From Desarmillaria ectypa (Eukaryota > Basidiomycota > Agaricomycetes > Agaricales > Physalacriaceae): 64,000 nt of DNA. Shown here piece after piece: positions 38,300-49,200 of this stretch. Location: assembly GCA_030407005.1 (NCBI GenBank), contig JAUDYN010000003.1, positions 4,154,001-4,218,000 of the forward strand, written 5' to 3'. A program made the translations under genes and the position numbers. Position 1 is the first letter of the stretch, and each line of letters starts with the position of its first letter. The notes beneath the pieces were generated by a model. The model saw only the letters and a program-made list of their open reading frames with translations, had not been told where the DNA came from and did not search any database.

Positions 38300-39115
38300 G
38301 GGTTCATCCTAAGTGACTTGGAGAGATCACTGACAAGCTCACAATGAGCATACAGACTGGAGAGAGCCAGGTAAGGGAATGACTCTATGAACTCCATGAA
38401 CTGATCTGGTATATCCAAAGAACCAAAAGTCCAGGACAGGACTTTATGGTGGATATCCAACTTGCCCCATGCATGGGGAAGAAGGACCTAACTATGAGGG
38501 TACTACTGGATAGTGGCTGCACTGGCAGTTCTATCAACTGAATGTATGTCCTTCAGCACTGGTTGGATATGTGAAAAGCCACTGCTCCCATCCCTGTATA
38601 CAATGCTGATAGAACCTGCAACAAGGCAGACAATATCACAGAGTTTATTGAACTCAGAATGACCATTGGTGGTCACACTAAATGAATTGACTTAGCAGTC
38701 ACTGATCTCAGCTCCAAAACAGTCTATTTGGGCCACGATTGGCTGAAACGCCACAACCCAGTAATCAATTGGAAAACTGGAATGATGATATTTGGATGCT
38801 GCCAATGCATCAAGAATCTACTCCCACTTCCTGATTCTGATGATGAAGACCAGTGGGATGAAGAACTTGTTATTCACACAGTACACCATGCAAATGAACT
38901 AGCAGTGGCTGCTAATGCTGAAAAGCCAAAGAAGACTTTTGAGGAGATGATACCTCCTCAATACAAAAGCTTTAGAGATTTATTTTCTAAAGAAAGCTTT
39001 GATGAACTCCCAGAATACAAACCATGGGACCATGCCATCAAGTTGATATCCAACGTGAAGTCCATGTTCAACTGCAAAGTCTATCTGCTCAACTGAAATG
39101 AGCAAGAACAACTTG
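38300..39115 (+). pseudogene. Protease and start of pol of G1
   Basis: LLDSGCTGSSIN with the catalytic Asp at 38509-38511 marks the retroviral-type aspartic protease. YLGHDWLKRHNPVINWKTG and an acidic linker follow, then the start of the polymerase (FNCKVYLLN) before the sequence breaks off at the LTR remnant. Stop codons interrupt the frame. Confidence 0.75.
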
Positions 39116-39229
39116 AGCCCAAGAGTTAGCATCTGATCTAAAGATCACATGTAAACAGGATCCTAACAGATTGAGGCTAGTATCATTGGAAATTGATAGG
39201 TGAGGGACCCATAGGATCAGTCAGGAGAT

Positions 39230-39624
39230 TGTTACAATTTTTCCATTATCTTATCTATCCAGTTATATCAATGACACATTCCATCTTATCTCACATTGTT
39301 TCACTCTGCATTGATGTATTCACCGACAACCACCCCAGTTCTACATGGTTGTCACTCCCGTTCAGCTCTATTAGATCACAGTCATCCAACTTTCTCCAGA
39401 AACCTTGCTGTTTCATCTATTAATAAATGCCATACATTCAGTATATAAGTAGAGTAGTTTTCACACTTGTACTCTACCTTTTGACTAAATTACAATCATA
39501 TACCTTCTACTCCACTGCACTAAAGACTGAGCCTAACTCTTATTAATGGGTAATTGTCTGAACATGAGACAGCCCAGAGAAAGAAGCTTACATCCCAAGT
39601 CACATGCTAGACAGGGCCATAACA
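39230..39624 (+). repeat. 5' LTR of G2
   Basis: Starts TGTTACAATTTTTCC and ends CCATAACA, 395 bp. TATATAAGTAG lies at 39442-39452. The putative transcript-start segment ACCTTTTGACTAA (39476-39488) is a perfect 13-base complement of the sequence directly after the LTR (39625-39637). Confidence 0.9.
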
Positions 39625-39637
39625 TTAGTCAAAAGGT
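39625..39637 (+). promoter_or_regulatory. Self-priming primer-binding site of G2
   Basis: TTAGTCAAAAGGT begins at the first base after the LTR and pairs perfectly with 39476-39488 in the LTR's presumed transcript start. It does not begin TGG, as tRNA-primed elements do. G6 shows the same geometry with a different sequence, supporting Tf1/sushi-type self-priming. Confidence 0.7.
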
Positions 39638-39695
39638 TCCCTACTGCTACTTCTATGCTATCCATAAAAGAAGCACCAGTTTATGCCAGAAGAAA

Positions 39696-41691
39696 ATGAA
39701 AACCAGAAACCCTATTCTCCTCAGCATCACAATTGGTGGTGCCGCACTCATTATCATCTTTACTGCTCTTCTCGTATTAACATATGCAGAGGAAGTTTGA
39801 ACTCTCCTATGACAAGAGTGGCAACCTCACTGCTCACCACAACTCCCTCCCCACCCTCCCTGACACCTGGACCATGTCCTTCCCAGGAGGATTTCCCCTG
39901 CCTGATTGGGAGAGAGAGAAGAAATTCCACTCTCTTGCCCCTGGGTATGTTTCTCAGCTGCCTCCTCCTCTGAGGAGAACACCATCCCAACCCCAGCCAT
40001 GTACTGGCTGAAACGACCCACCATCACCCCTGCCCAGGAATATGTGTGGGACATTTGGTCTCAGATTGAGGACCCCCCACACCCATACTCCCTTGCCCAT
40101 TGTCCCTATTCCCCTACCCCTGCTCAGCCCTACTTCAGGGCCCTCCATCCCGACAATCCCAGAATGGATCACAACCACCCATACAGACCCTGGGCCCAGG
40201 AATGAGACTCCTGGCCCAGAGGAGGAACCAATTCTTCTTCCTCACTCCCCATCATTGAGCTCTCCAGTGACTCTGATGGGAGCTCTAATGCTGTGGCCAA
40301 GACTGCTCCCCTCCCCCCCAACAGTCTCTTCAACCCAGACAAGACTGACTGCTCCTGGCCTACCCTTGCTGACATTGATCGGCAAATACTCAGCCCCATT
40401 GTATCTGCCACCTGGGAACTTCAAAGGGCTGATATCACAGCCAGAATGGACTGGCCACAGCTCTGTTCTGACATGGATGAGTGGCTGGCCCTCAACAGGG
40501 GTGATCCAATTCAGGGACCCAACCCCAATGCTACAATTCACACCTGGATCCATGCAAATAGGAACTGGGAGCTTTATCACCCTGCCATCAGTGACTTGGT
40601 GCCAGGGCTATGCCCAAGGACAGCAGAGGAATGATGGGAGCTGGGTTGCTCCCTTTGACAACTATGGTGACTGGAACTCACCCAATGGGAGGAGAATGGA
40701 CTTAATGTCCAACTTTGAAAGGAGTAGATATGACTATGGATACTACAGCAGGTGGGAATACTCCCAGCCCCAATATATGAATATTCCTGACTACCCCCCA
40801 GATACCCTGGTCACAAGACTGCAACCCCTACCTGACTCACCACCTCACAGTCGGACACATCAACAAGACTACAACCCCTACCAGAGTAGAAGCCTTCTCT
40901 TTGCAGGCACTGGAGAAAGCACTGAAACCAACATGACACCTGTGGACCCTGCCCCTGCAGGACCATCATCAATTCCAAAGACAGCAGAAGAAATCCAGCA
41001 GTGCACAAGGACTGCACTGGCCAAGAAAGAACAATGCACAAGGAAGATGCATGAAGAACTTGCAGAGGAAGAAGCCACCCAGAAGTTGATGATGGACTAT
41101 CTTCATGATAATGAGAAGGAGAAGGAGCCCAAAAGGGGAAGACTGACAGAGCCACCAAGAGGCTACCCCGGACCATGGCTGGATCATTTTTCCATCCTAA
41201 GACTATCCCCCAGAAGGGGTCCTCCTGACCCTATCCCCCAGCCTGTCAGGAATGTGCCTGATGATGCCCCATATCTGGGCATCAAACCTGTCCTTGTAAA
41301 AACCCCTAATCCATTCAAAGGGGACCACAATGACATTGAATACTTCATCAGCAATTGCATTGCCTACTTTGAGGTGTTCCAGCATTATTTCCAAGTGCTG
41401 TCACACCTGGTATTGTTTGTGACCTCACACTTTGAAGGGGCTGCCAAGGATTGGTGGGTCTATAAGAGACCTGAGTTTTGGGTTGGCAATGCCTATGACA
41501 GTACCACTGCCCACTTTCAATATCCTGCCTGGGACAACTTCATCAAAATAGTCTCTCATCAATTTAGGGACCCTGCAATTGAAGAAGTCCATGAAAAGCA
41601 AATGTTCAACCTTCAGATGGGGATGCAGCCCACCTCCCACTATTTCCAGAAGCTAGAGGAGGAAGCCAAATTGCCAGGCCAATGAACTGAT
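39696..41691 (+). pseudogene. gag of G2 (5' and central part)
   Basis: Opens MKTRNPILLS followed by the hydrophobic segment ITIGGAALIIIFTALLVLTY, ending at a TGA after AEEV. The same frame continues into a Pro-rich stretch with further TGA codons, consistent with decayed CGA. A second frame from 40042 is open for 547 codons to 41685 and includes APYLGIKPVLVKTPNPFKGD and EVHEKQMFNLQMGMQPTSHY. At 41691 the gene is cut by a solo LTR. Its continuation, including the CCHC knuckle, is found inverted at 43135-44471. Confidence 0.75.
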
Positions 41692-41825
41692 TGTTATGAT
41701 TTTTCTATTATCTTATCTTATCCAAGTCATATCCATGACTTATCCATCTAATCCACTGTAGTTCTCACCTTGCATTAACCAACTCACTGACAAACACCCC
41801 AGTTCATGCAAACTGTCACCCCCAT
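41692..41825 (+). repeat. Solo LTR S inside G2 gag, first part
   Basis: TGTTATGATTTTTC starts a Gypsy LTR inserted in gag. The 5 bases before it are CTGAT. The rest of this LTR lies inverted at 44472-44767, where it ends ATAACA followed (minus strand) by CCAAT. CTGAT and CCAAT both derive from CCGAT by one transition at the same CpG, so they are a decayed 5-bp target duplication. Total LTR length is about 430 bp. Confidence 0.75.
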
Positions 41826-43134
41826 TGATATGCCATCTATGCATTCACACCTAGATTTTGCGATTTTGTAACAATACTATTGCACATCTATCCTATACTA
41901 GTGATACATAAAGGACTATAGCTGAGGCTTCAAGCTGATAGTTAAAAGCAGTAAGCAACTGGTAGAGCCAGGACTTAGATGCAACACCATTAGTGGGTTA
42001 AATCTACCAGCCGGCCAGACTAGTAACTCGAATGCTAGCAGGACTAAGTGAAATACAGCCACTAGCAAATAAAGGATGTTACTAGCACACCAAAACCAGG
42101 AGCAGAGTACACAGATCTCATCAAGTTCTGTCACTAGCAGCCCAGACTGGGCATAAATGCCTAAGTTAGGATAACTAGTCACATGGCAATCTTGAAACAG
42201 GACTTAGAAATAAATTAGGAATGGATTAACCTTGAGCCCAGATCCGACTATTTCAATATAGATCTCTTATGATCGATGCTAGTGGAGCTGGACTGCACCC
42301 TCGATCATGATCGGATAGCTGTTACAGGCACCAATATCCGGATATCCATATAACTGCATTACTAGGGCATGTAGTTGTGCCAAGGGTGCGGAAAGACCAA
42401 CTGTGGAGTCTCTAGACCAAATATTTGAAAAGAAAACAGACTAGACCGACTATTGTATGATTATTCACCATTATTCGTGACTAGCCAAGAAATCCTTACC
42501 AATATACCCTATACCCAGATGATATTTATAGTTTTGCCTCAGTAGTATATAAGTAGTGGGATGGGCACTCATGCAAACCAGGCAAGCCATCCCCGCAGTT
42601 GAGCCCTCACTGGTAGTAACTGGTGTCCCCAATTAAAGGCTTTTGTGCTTAACCTCGACAAAGTGATTAATAGTCACTAAGTCACCCATAATATTGCATT
42701 GAATTGAAGTTCCTTAGAGTCACTGTTGTGTCCTGCAAAGGTCCGGAGTGTTTTGAAGTTAGTTCAAGCAAAGTTCTTGGAGTTATAGTTTATCCTTAGG
42801 CCAAGAGCGCCACTAGTCAGCCAAGAGTGTCACTAGTTCAAAGCAGTTTCAGTCAGAATGAGCCCAGTAGCTCAAACCAAGTCACTCTTTACCCAATTGT
42901 GTCTTACCAACCCCACTAGTGCAAGTAGTACTTTGTATAACTCACTAGTAATGAATAAAACATCTTTAAGACAACTGTACTTGATTATTGAAGTCTGCAG
43001 AGTGCTTCCATCATACTCGAAACCACCTGAATTCAATATTGGTGATTAAGTGTAGAGTAGTAAGAGGTTTAGTGTGATTGGTGTTCATTGCTATTCCCTA
43101 ATTCTTTTGTCACTCGCTGTTACTAAGCACATCA
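41826..43134 (+). mobile_element. 1.3-kb LTR family, left solo copy (plus)
   Basis: Starts TGATATGCC and ends AAGCACATCA, 1309 bp, with TATATAAGTAG near 42545. It is nearly the reverse complement of 44768-46127. Its internal repeat of the CCAAGAGCGCCACTAG type is present in two copies (about 42800-42840) against three in the other arm, accounting for much of the ~50-bp length difference. The outer flank CCAT (41822-41825) pairs with CCGT on the minus strand at 44764-44767 as a 4-bp target duplication once the segment between the arms is flipped back. No internal region was found. Confidence 0.75.
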
Positions 43135-44471
43135 CTGATACCTTCTCCTCTGAGTCAGGGGGCTTGCTACTATGTCCCTGGCTAGCACTTTCCTTGATGG
43201 AGCTAGACTGACATCTTGCTGGGCTCAGCCAAACTTTCAGATCCTGGTTCAGATGCCCCCTTTTTACTGCCTGGGCACTAGCAGCTTCCCTCTGTTCTTC
43301 AGCTTGAGTTGCTTTTGGAACTCGAATGGCATCAGAAGGATGCCGGACTTGTCTTGAGGCATCCAAGGTTCTGCTACTACCCATTCTGGCAGAGTACTTG
43401 TAGATGGTACCAGGTGCAAATATGGATGCCATCATTGCAGTCAGTTCCACCATCTGATTTCTCCCAACCAGACTGGATAGTGTATGGCCCCAGCTCTGGC
43501 CTTGGTAGGTGCTTGTTTCCCCCACTGACCCTGGTGAGGTTGGTGGACTTGGCTCCCTAGACAGGGGCACTAGGGTGTTCAGCTTCAAAGGTCTGTGGAC
43601 ATCCCATCTACTAACCCCTGTCTGTGGTTTTACCTGTGTATCCAGTGAGTCTACCAAGGTAGACTCAGTGGACTTCATAGCAGTGCCAGCACCACCTGGC
43701 AAATCCTGCATCTCGTCAGAGGCTCAGGATTCACTATAGATTACTGTGTCAGTTTCTTTCAGGAGTGTGATGTACCTGTTTGTATTTGATTCTTTGGTGT
43801 TCTTTGGCTTTGAGGGTTATGACAAAGTTGTATTTTTATGTAGTGTAGTTGAATGTCCTAAATCATATATATAAGTCTGACCCACAGAAGCTAAGGACTC
43901 ACCATCAGGAGACTTGGTCGAGCAAGGGGAATCAAACCCTTGTTGACCTAATCTTTTGTCTCCTCAATCTTGGTTGTAAGCAGCACCACTTTGTTAGTGG
44001 GCCCTACTGACCTAACATCCCTGAAGTCTTTTCTTCTAGGGCAATCCTTTGCCAGGTGACCTTTCTCATCACACTTGAAACATCTCTCTTCTGCTCATCA
44101 TTGATCTATCTCCATGGGCTTACCTAACCCTCCATATGTCATCCATCTACCCATCCCAGCATCCTGACTCACCCCTGTATTAGCAGTCAGCTTTGGCACT
44201 GAGGAACTTGTCACCCCAGTGGTGGCTTTGGCACTGGGGTGCTGTGGGGGATTGGGGCAGGAGTCCTTCTTCTGCCCATCCCAGGGAATGCCTGTGGTCT
44301 GGTCGAAGACCCACTTCTGTTGTCACTTCTTATACATTTGTGAGATGCATTCTTTCCACTCTGGATATGAGCATGGGATCTTGATGCCCATGTTAGAGAT
44401 GAAGGTCATATAGGAGGTTGGTACTCCTAGATGGACAGCCTTCACTATGGTGCCATGCTCATTCTCATTGG
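43135..44471 (-). pseudogene. Inverted continuation of G2 gag and spacer to protease
   Basis: On the minus strand from 44471, TNENEHGTIVKAVHLGVPTS follows directly the residues at which G2 gag stops at 41691. Then come a CCHC knuckle (CFKCDEKGHLAKDC, 44041-44082), VVLLTTKIEE, and further on an open frame of 206 codons (43091-43711) starting MQDLPGGAGTAMKS and containing QAVKRGHLNQDL, as in G4. It ends against the left 1.3-kb LTR. I read it as the piece of G2 flipped by recombination between the two inverted LTRs. Confidence 0.75.
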
Positions 44472-44767
44472 TGTTATGTCCTTGTCTATCACATGACTTG
44501 GGATGTAAGCCTTTGGTCTCTGAGCTGCTTCACATTCAGGCAGTCACTCATATAGAGATGTGGGGCTAGGTCTTCGGTGTATGAATAGAAAGTATATGAG
44601 TGTAATTTAGTCAAAAGATAGAGTATAATGGTGTAGTTTACTCTACTTATATACTGAAAATACAGCAAGTATTAATAGATGAAATGCTATGGTTCATGAG
44701 GAGATGGTACTGTTCATGTGAGGATGGTGTGGAGCTGGATGGATTATAGCCCAATGAGAGAGAACGG
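44472..44767 (-). repeat. Solo LTR S, second part (inverted)
   Basis: The minus strand contains GTATATAAGTAG and TATCTTTTGACTAAATT, typical of the G2 LTR promoter region, and ends GGACATAACA at 44472. It completes the LTR fragment at 41692-41825. The break between the two parts is the insertion point of the 1.3-kb LTR. Confidence 0.75.
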
Positions 44768-46127
44768 TGATGTGCTTGGTAATGGCGAGTGACAAAAGAA
44801 TTAGGGAATGGCAATGAACACCAATCACACTAAACCTCTTACTACTCTACACTTAATCACCAATATTGAATTCAGGCGGTTTCGAGTACGATGGAAGCAC
44901 TCTGCAGACTTCAATAATCAAGTACAATTGTCTTAAAGACGTTTTATTCATTACTAGTGAGTTTATACAAAGTACTACTCGTACTAGTGGGGTGGATAAG
45001 ACACAATTAGATAAGAGTGACTTGGTTTGAGCTACTGCGCTTGTTCTGACTGAAACTGCTTCAGACTGGTGGCGCTCTTGGCCCTATACTGCTTCCTACA
45101 AGTGATAAACACTTGACTAGCCGCACTCTTGGCTAACTAGTGGCGCTCTTGGCCTAAGGATAAACTATAACTCCAAGAACTTTGCTTGAACTAACTTCAA
45201 AACACTCCGGACCTTTGCAGGACACAACAGTGACTCTAATGGACTTCAATTCAATGCAATTCTATTGGTGACTTAGCGACTATTAATCACTTTGTCGAGG
45301 TTAAGCACAAAAGCCTTTAATTGGGGACACCAGTTACTACCAGTGAGGGCTCAACTGCGGGGATGGCTTGCCTGGTTTGCATGAGTGCCCATCCCACTAC
45401 TTATATACTACTGAGGCAAAACTATAAATATCATCTGGGTATAGGGTATATTGGTAAGGATTTCTTGGCTAGTCACGAATAATGGTGAATAATCATACAA
45501 TAGTCGGTCTAGTCTGTTTTCTTTTCAAATATTTGGTCTAGAGACTCCACAGTTGGTCTTTCCGCACCCTTGGCACAACTACATGCCCTAGTAATGCAGT
45601 TATATGGATATCCGGATATTGGTGCCTGTAACAGCTATCCGATCATGATCGAGGGTGCAGTCCAGCTCCACTAGCATCGATCATAAGAGATCTATATTGA
45701 AATAGTCGGATCTGGGCTCAAGGTTAATCCATTCCTAATTTATTTCTAAGTCCTGTTTCAAGATTGCCATGTGACTAGTTATCCTAACTTAGGCATTTAT
45801 GCCCAGTCTGGGCTGCTAGTGACAGAACTTGATGAGATCTGTGTACTCTGCTCCTGGTTTTGGTGTGCTAGTAACATCCTTTATTTGCTAGTGGCTGTAT
45901 TTCACTTAGTCCTGCTAGCATTCGAGTTACTAGTCTGGCCGGCTGGTAGATTTAACCCACTAATGGTGTTGCATCTAAGTCCTGGCTCTACCAGTTGCTT
46001 ACTGCTTTTAACTATCAGCTTGAAGCCTCAGCTATAGTCCTTTATGTATCACTAGTATAGGATAGATGTGCAATAGTATTGTTACAAAATCGCAAAATCT
46101 AGGTATGAACACATAGACAGCATATCA
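44768..46127 (-). mobile_element. 1.3-kb LTR family, right solo copy (minus)
   Basis: 1360 bp, the reverse complement of the left arm with better-preserved CpG and three copies of the CCAAGAGCGCCAC-type repeat (about 45068-45158). After flipping the central segment back, its flanks are TCAG and CCAG, a 4-bp target duplication differing by one C/T transition. Confidence 0.75.
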
Positions 46128-46132
46128 CCAGT

Positions 46133-47104
46133 ACCAAATCCCATCGGGAATGCCCCCCAATGATGTCCCTTATATGGGTATCAAACCCATACTTGTCCAA
46201 CCCCCAAAACCATTCAAGGGGGATCATGATGACATTGAATGCTTCATAGGCAATTGTATCACCTACTTTGAAGTGTTCTGTCACTATTTCCAGGTACCCT
46301 CGCACCTGGTACTATTTGTGACCTCACACTTTGAGGGGGTTGCCAAGGACTGGTGGGTGTACAAGAGACCTGAATTTTGGGTCAGTGATGCCTGGGATGG
46401 CACTGCCACTCACTTCTGATACCCCTCCTGGGAAGATTTTGTTGACATGTTATCTCAACAATTCAGGGACCCCGCAATCAAGAAGGTCCATGAGAAACAC
46501 ATGTTTGACTTGTAAATGGGAACCCAATGAGTATCCCATTACTTCCAGAAATTGGAAGAAGAAGCTAAACTGGCAGGACACCAGACTGACAAACATGACC
46601 ATGGCACAATGGTCAGGGCAGTCCACCTTGGTGTCCCCTCCTCCTACACCACATTTATCTCCAACATGGGCATAAACATTCCCCACACCTATCCCAAGTG
46701 GAAGGAGTGGATTATGTGCATGTACAAGGAATGTCAGCACAAATAGGTCTTCGATCAGACCATTGGAGTACTGTGGGAAGGGCAGAAGAAGGATTCCTGC
46801 CCCCAACATCAACCCAGTGGCAAAGCCACCACTGGGGCAACAAGTCCCTTGGCCCCCAAGCTGATGGCCAACACTGGTCCCAGTTGGGATTTGGGTATGG
46901 GCTGATGGACAATGTATGGGGGGATCAGGACAGCTGATGAAAGTTGACCAATGAAAAGCAGAAGGCTGATGTTTTAGATGCAATGAAAAGGGGCACATGG
47001 CCAAGGATTGCCCTAAGAGAAAAGAGTTCAGAGATGTCAGGTCAGTAGGGCTCACTAACAAAGTGGTGCCACCTATGACTAAAATTGAGGAGGCAAAAGA
47101 TTAG
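46133..47104 (+). pseudogene. gag (C-terminal part) of G4
   Basis: A capsid-like block (FKGDHDDIECFIGNCITYFE, EGVAKDWWVYKRPEFW) is followed by a CX2CX4HX4C knuckle, CFRCNEKGHMAKDC (46970-47011). TGA interrupts the frame at positions where sister copies have Trp or Arg. Confidence 0.75.
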
Positions 47105-48399
47105 GTCAACAAGAGTTCAATTCCCCTTGCTCAACCATTGTCTCAACCAGTGAGTCCTCAGTATCTGTGGGTTTGACTAATATACATGCACACAGACAAT
47201 TATCTACTCCCAAAAATACAACTTGCTTATCAATTCCAAAACCAAAGTCTGCCAAAGAATCGAACAAAAATAGGTATGTCACACTCTTAGAATGTACTGA
47301 TATGACTATCTATAGTAACTCCCGAACCTCTGACAAGGTGCAGGATTTGCCAGGCAGTGCTGGCACTGCCATGAAGTCCAACAAGCTTACTCTGGTAAGC
47401 TCACCAGATATGCAGGTAAAACTGCAGACTGGGGTTAGTAGATGGGATGCCCTAGGGCCTCTGAAGCCAAACACCCCCATGCCTCTGTTTAGGGAGCCAA
47501 GTCCAACTCAACCCTCACCAGGACCATTGGGAGAAACAAGTGCCTACCAGGGCTGAATCCAAGGATCTGAGGACTCTCTGTCAAAATCTGAGAATCCTCT
47601 AGCAAGACAGGCATGTGATCCTTCTGATCATGTGTGCACTAACTGGAGGAAAGATGACTACTCCTGACCTGACTCATCCTGAGCAAAGGATGTGGAAGAT
47701 CCATTGGCGATGTCAGATATTGAATCCATGATGGAACCTGTGTCTGATGACTATGTTGACAGCTGTGAGAATGGACAGGTCATCACCCCAACCTCATCAG
47801 AAGCACAGGTGCAGGCCAAAGAATCAGGGAAAGCTGCTAGCACCCAGGCAGTAAAAAGGGGGTATCTGAACCAGGAACTGAAAGTTCAGCTGAGTCCAGC
47901 AAAAACTCGGCTTAGCTCCATCAAGGAAAGTGCTAACCAGAGGTATGGTAGCAAGCCCTCTGACTTGAGGGAAAAGGTATTGGTTGAGCTGCTGATGCCA
48001 ACAGATCCTGACTCCAACAATGTGGAACAAATGCCAACTTCACCAGTTCACATCCCTGAAGATCAGAGTGCAACTATCTGTCACTCATCACTGGTAGCAC
48101 TAGCAACAGCTGTGAGACAGGAATCCACTAATGCCCAGGCAGTAAAGAGGGGGCATACCAGCAAAGCTACCACTGTCATTGAAGTACCTGATGAAGAAGA
48201 TGATATGGCATTCCAAATTTGGAAAGCCAATCAAACCCAAATCACTCCCTAACAAGGGGGTACTGAATCTTGAAATCCCACTGGTCATGGGGGTACCTAA
48301 TCATGTATGGTACAAACCTTTTGGAGTTGATTGGACTCTCTGGATCATCCATACTGCCAAGAACTTGGCAATTACCAAAGCAGCTCTTTCCATATGGGT

Positions 48400-49200
48400 A
48401 CATCCCAAATGACTTGGAGAGATTACTGATGAGCTTGCCATGAGCTTACAGACTGGAGAGAGTCAAGCTTGAGAGTGGCTCTATGAACTCCACAAACCCA
48501 TTCAGTATATCTGAGGAACCAAGAGTCTGGGACAGGACTTCTTGGTGGACATACAGTTGGTCCCTTGCACAGGGAAGAAAGCCTTGACCACCAGGGTGTT
48601 ACTTGATAGTGGCTGCACTGGCAGCTCTATTAACCAGTCTTATGTGCAACAGCATGAACTAGACACCTGAAAGTCTGCCACTCTGATCCCAGTGTACAAT
48701 GCAGATGGAACCTGCAACAAAGTGGGCAATATCACTGAGTTCATAGAACTCCAAATGACCATTGGCAGTCATGTTGAATGAATTGACCTAGCAGTAACTA
48801 ACTTAGGTTCCAAAACCATCTACCTAGGCCATGACTGGCTTAAACATCATAATCCAGTAATCAATTGGAAAACTGGATCAATAATCTTCATGTGTTGCCA
48901 ATGTGTAAAAAACCCTCTCTCACTCCCTGATTCTGATGATGAAGATCAATGGGATGAAGAACTTGAGGATGGAGATATCATCCTCACAGTTAACATGCAG
49001 GAAGAACTTGTCCTTTGAGCCATCCATCATGCAAACGAGTTAGCTGCAGCAGCTAATGTGGAGAAACTGAAGAAAACTTTTGAGGAACTAGTACCTCCTC
49101 AATATCAAAGTTTTAGGGACCTGTTCTCAAAAGACAGCTTCAATGAACTGCCTTCTTGGAAATCATGAGACCATGCCATTAAGCTAGTCCCAAATGCAAA
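48400..49200 (+). pseudogene. Aspartic protease region of G4
   Basis: LLDSGCTGSSIN with the catalytic Asp at 48605-48607 is followed by IYLGHDWLKHHNPVINWKTG and the acidic linker DSDDEDQWDEELEDGD, as in G1 and G5. Upstream (47167-48252) are Ser/Thr-rich linker frames that join gag to protease. Confidence 0.7.

Larger units (their letters stand above)
34360..39168 (+). mobile_element. G1: decayed, internally deleted Ty3/Gypsy chromovirus
   Basis: 5' LTR 34360-34753, gag to about 37280, protease and the first part of pol to about 39115, then a direct join to the last ~50 bases of an LTR (39116-39168). Most of reverse transcriptase, all of RNase H and integrase, and most of the 3' LTR are therefore missing. 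Coding parts carry many in-frame stops, often TGA where sister copies have Arg or Trp codons. CpG is nearly absent (one CG in 34801-35160). The candidate target duplication TAAGG (34355-34359) has no partner after 39168, consistent with the 3' end being a deletion product. Confidence 0.9.

Noticed and set aside
41916..42182. An identical 88-codon ORF in both 1.3-kb arms.
   Set aside because: It is identical only because the arms are copies of one LTR; it lies antisense to the LTR promoter and has no protein-like conservation.
41868..46090. Long terminal inverted repeats suggesting a DNA transposon of about 4.2 kb.
   Set aside because: The arms carry LTR-type promoters and TG...CA ends, the centre is a piece of the flanking Gypsy element, and the target duplications fit two solo LTRs plus an inversion.
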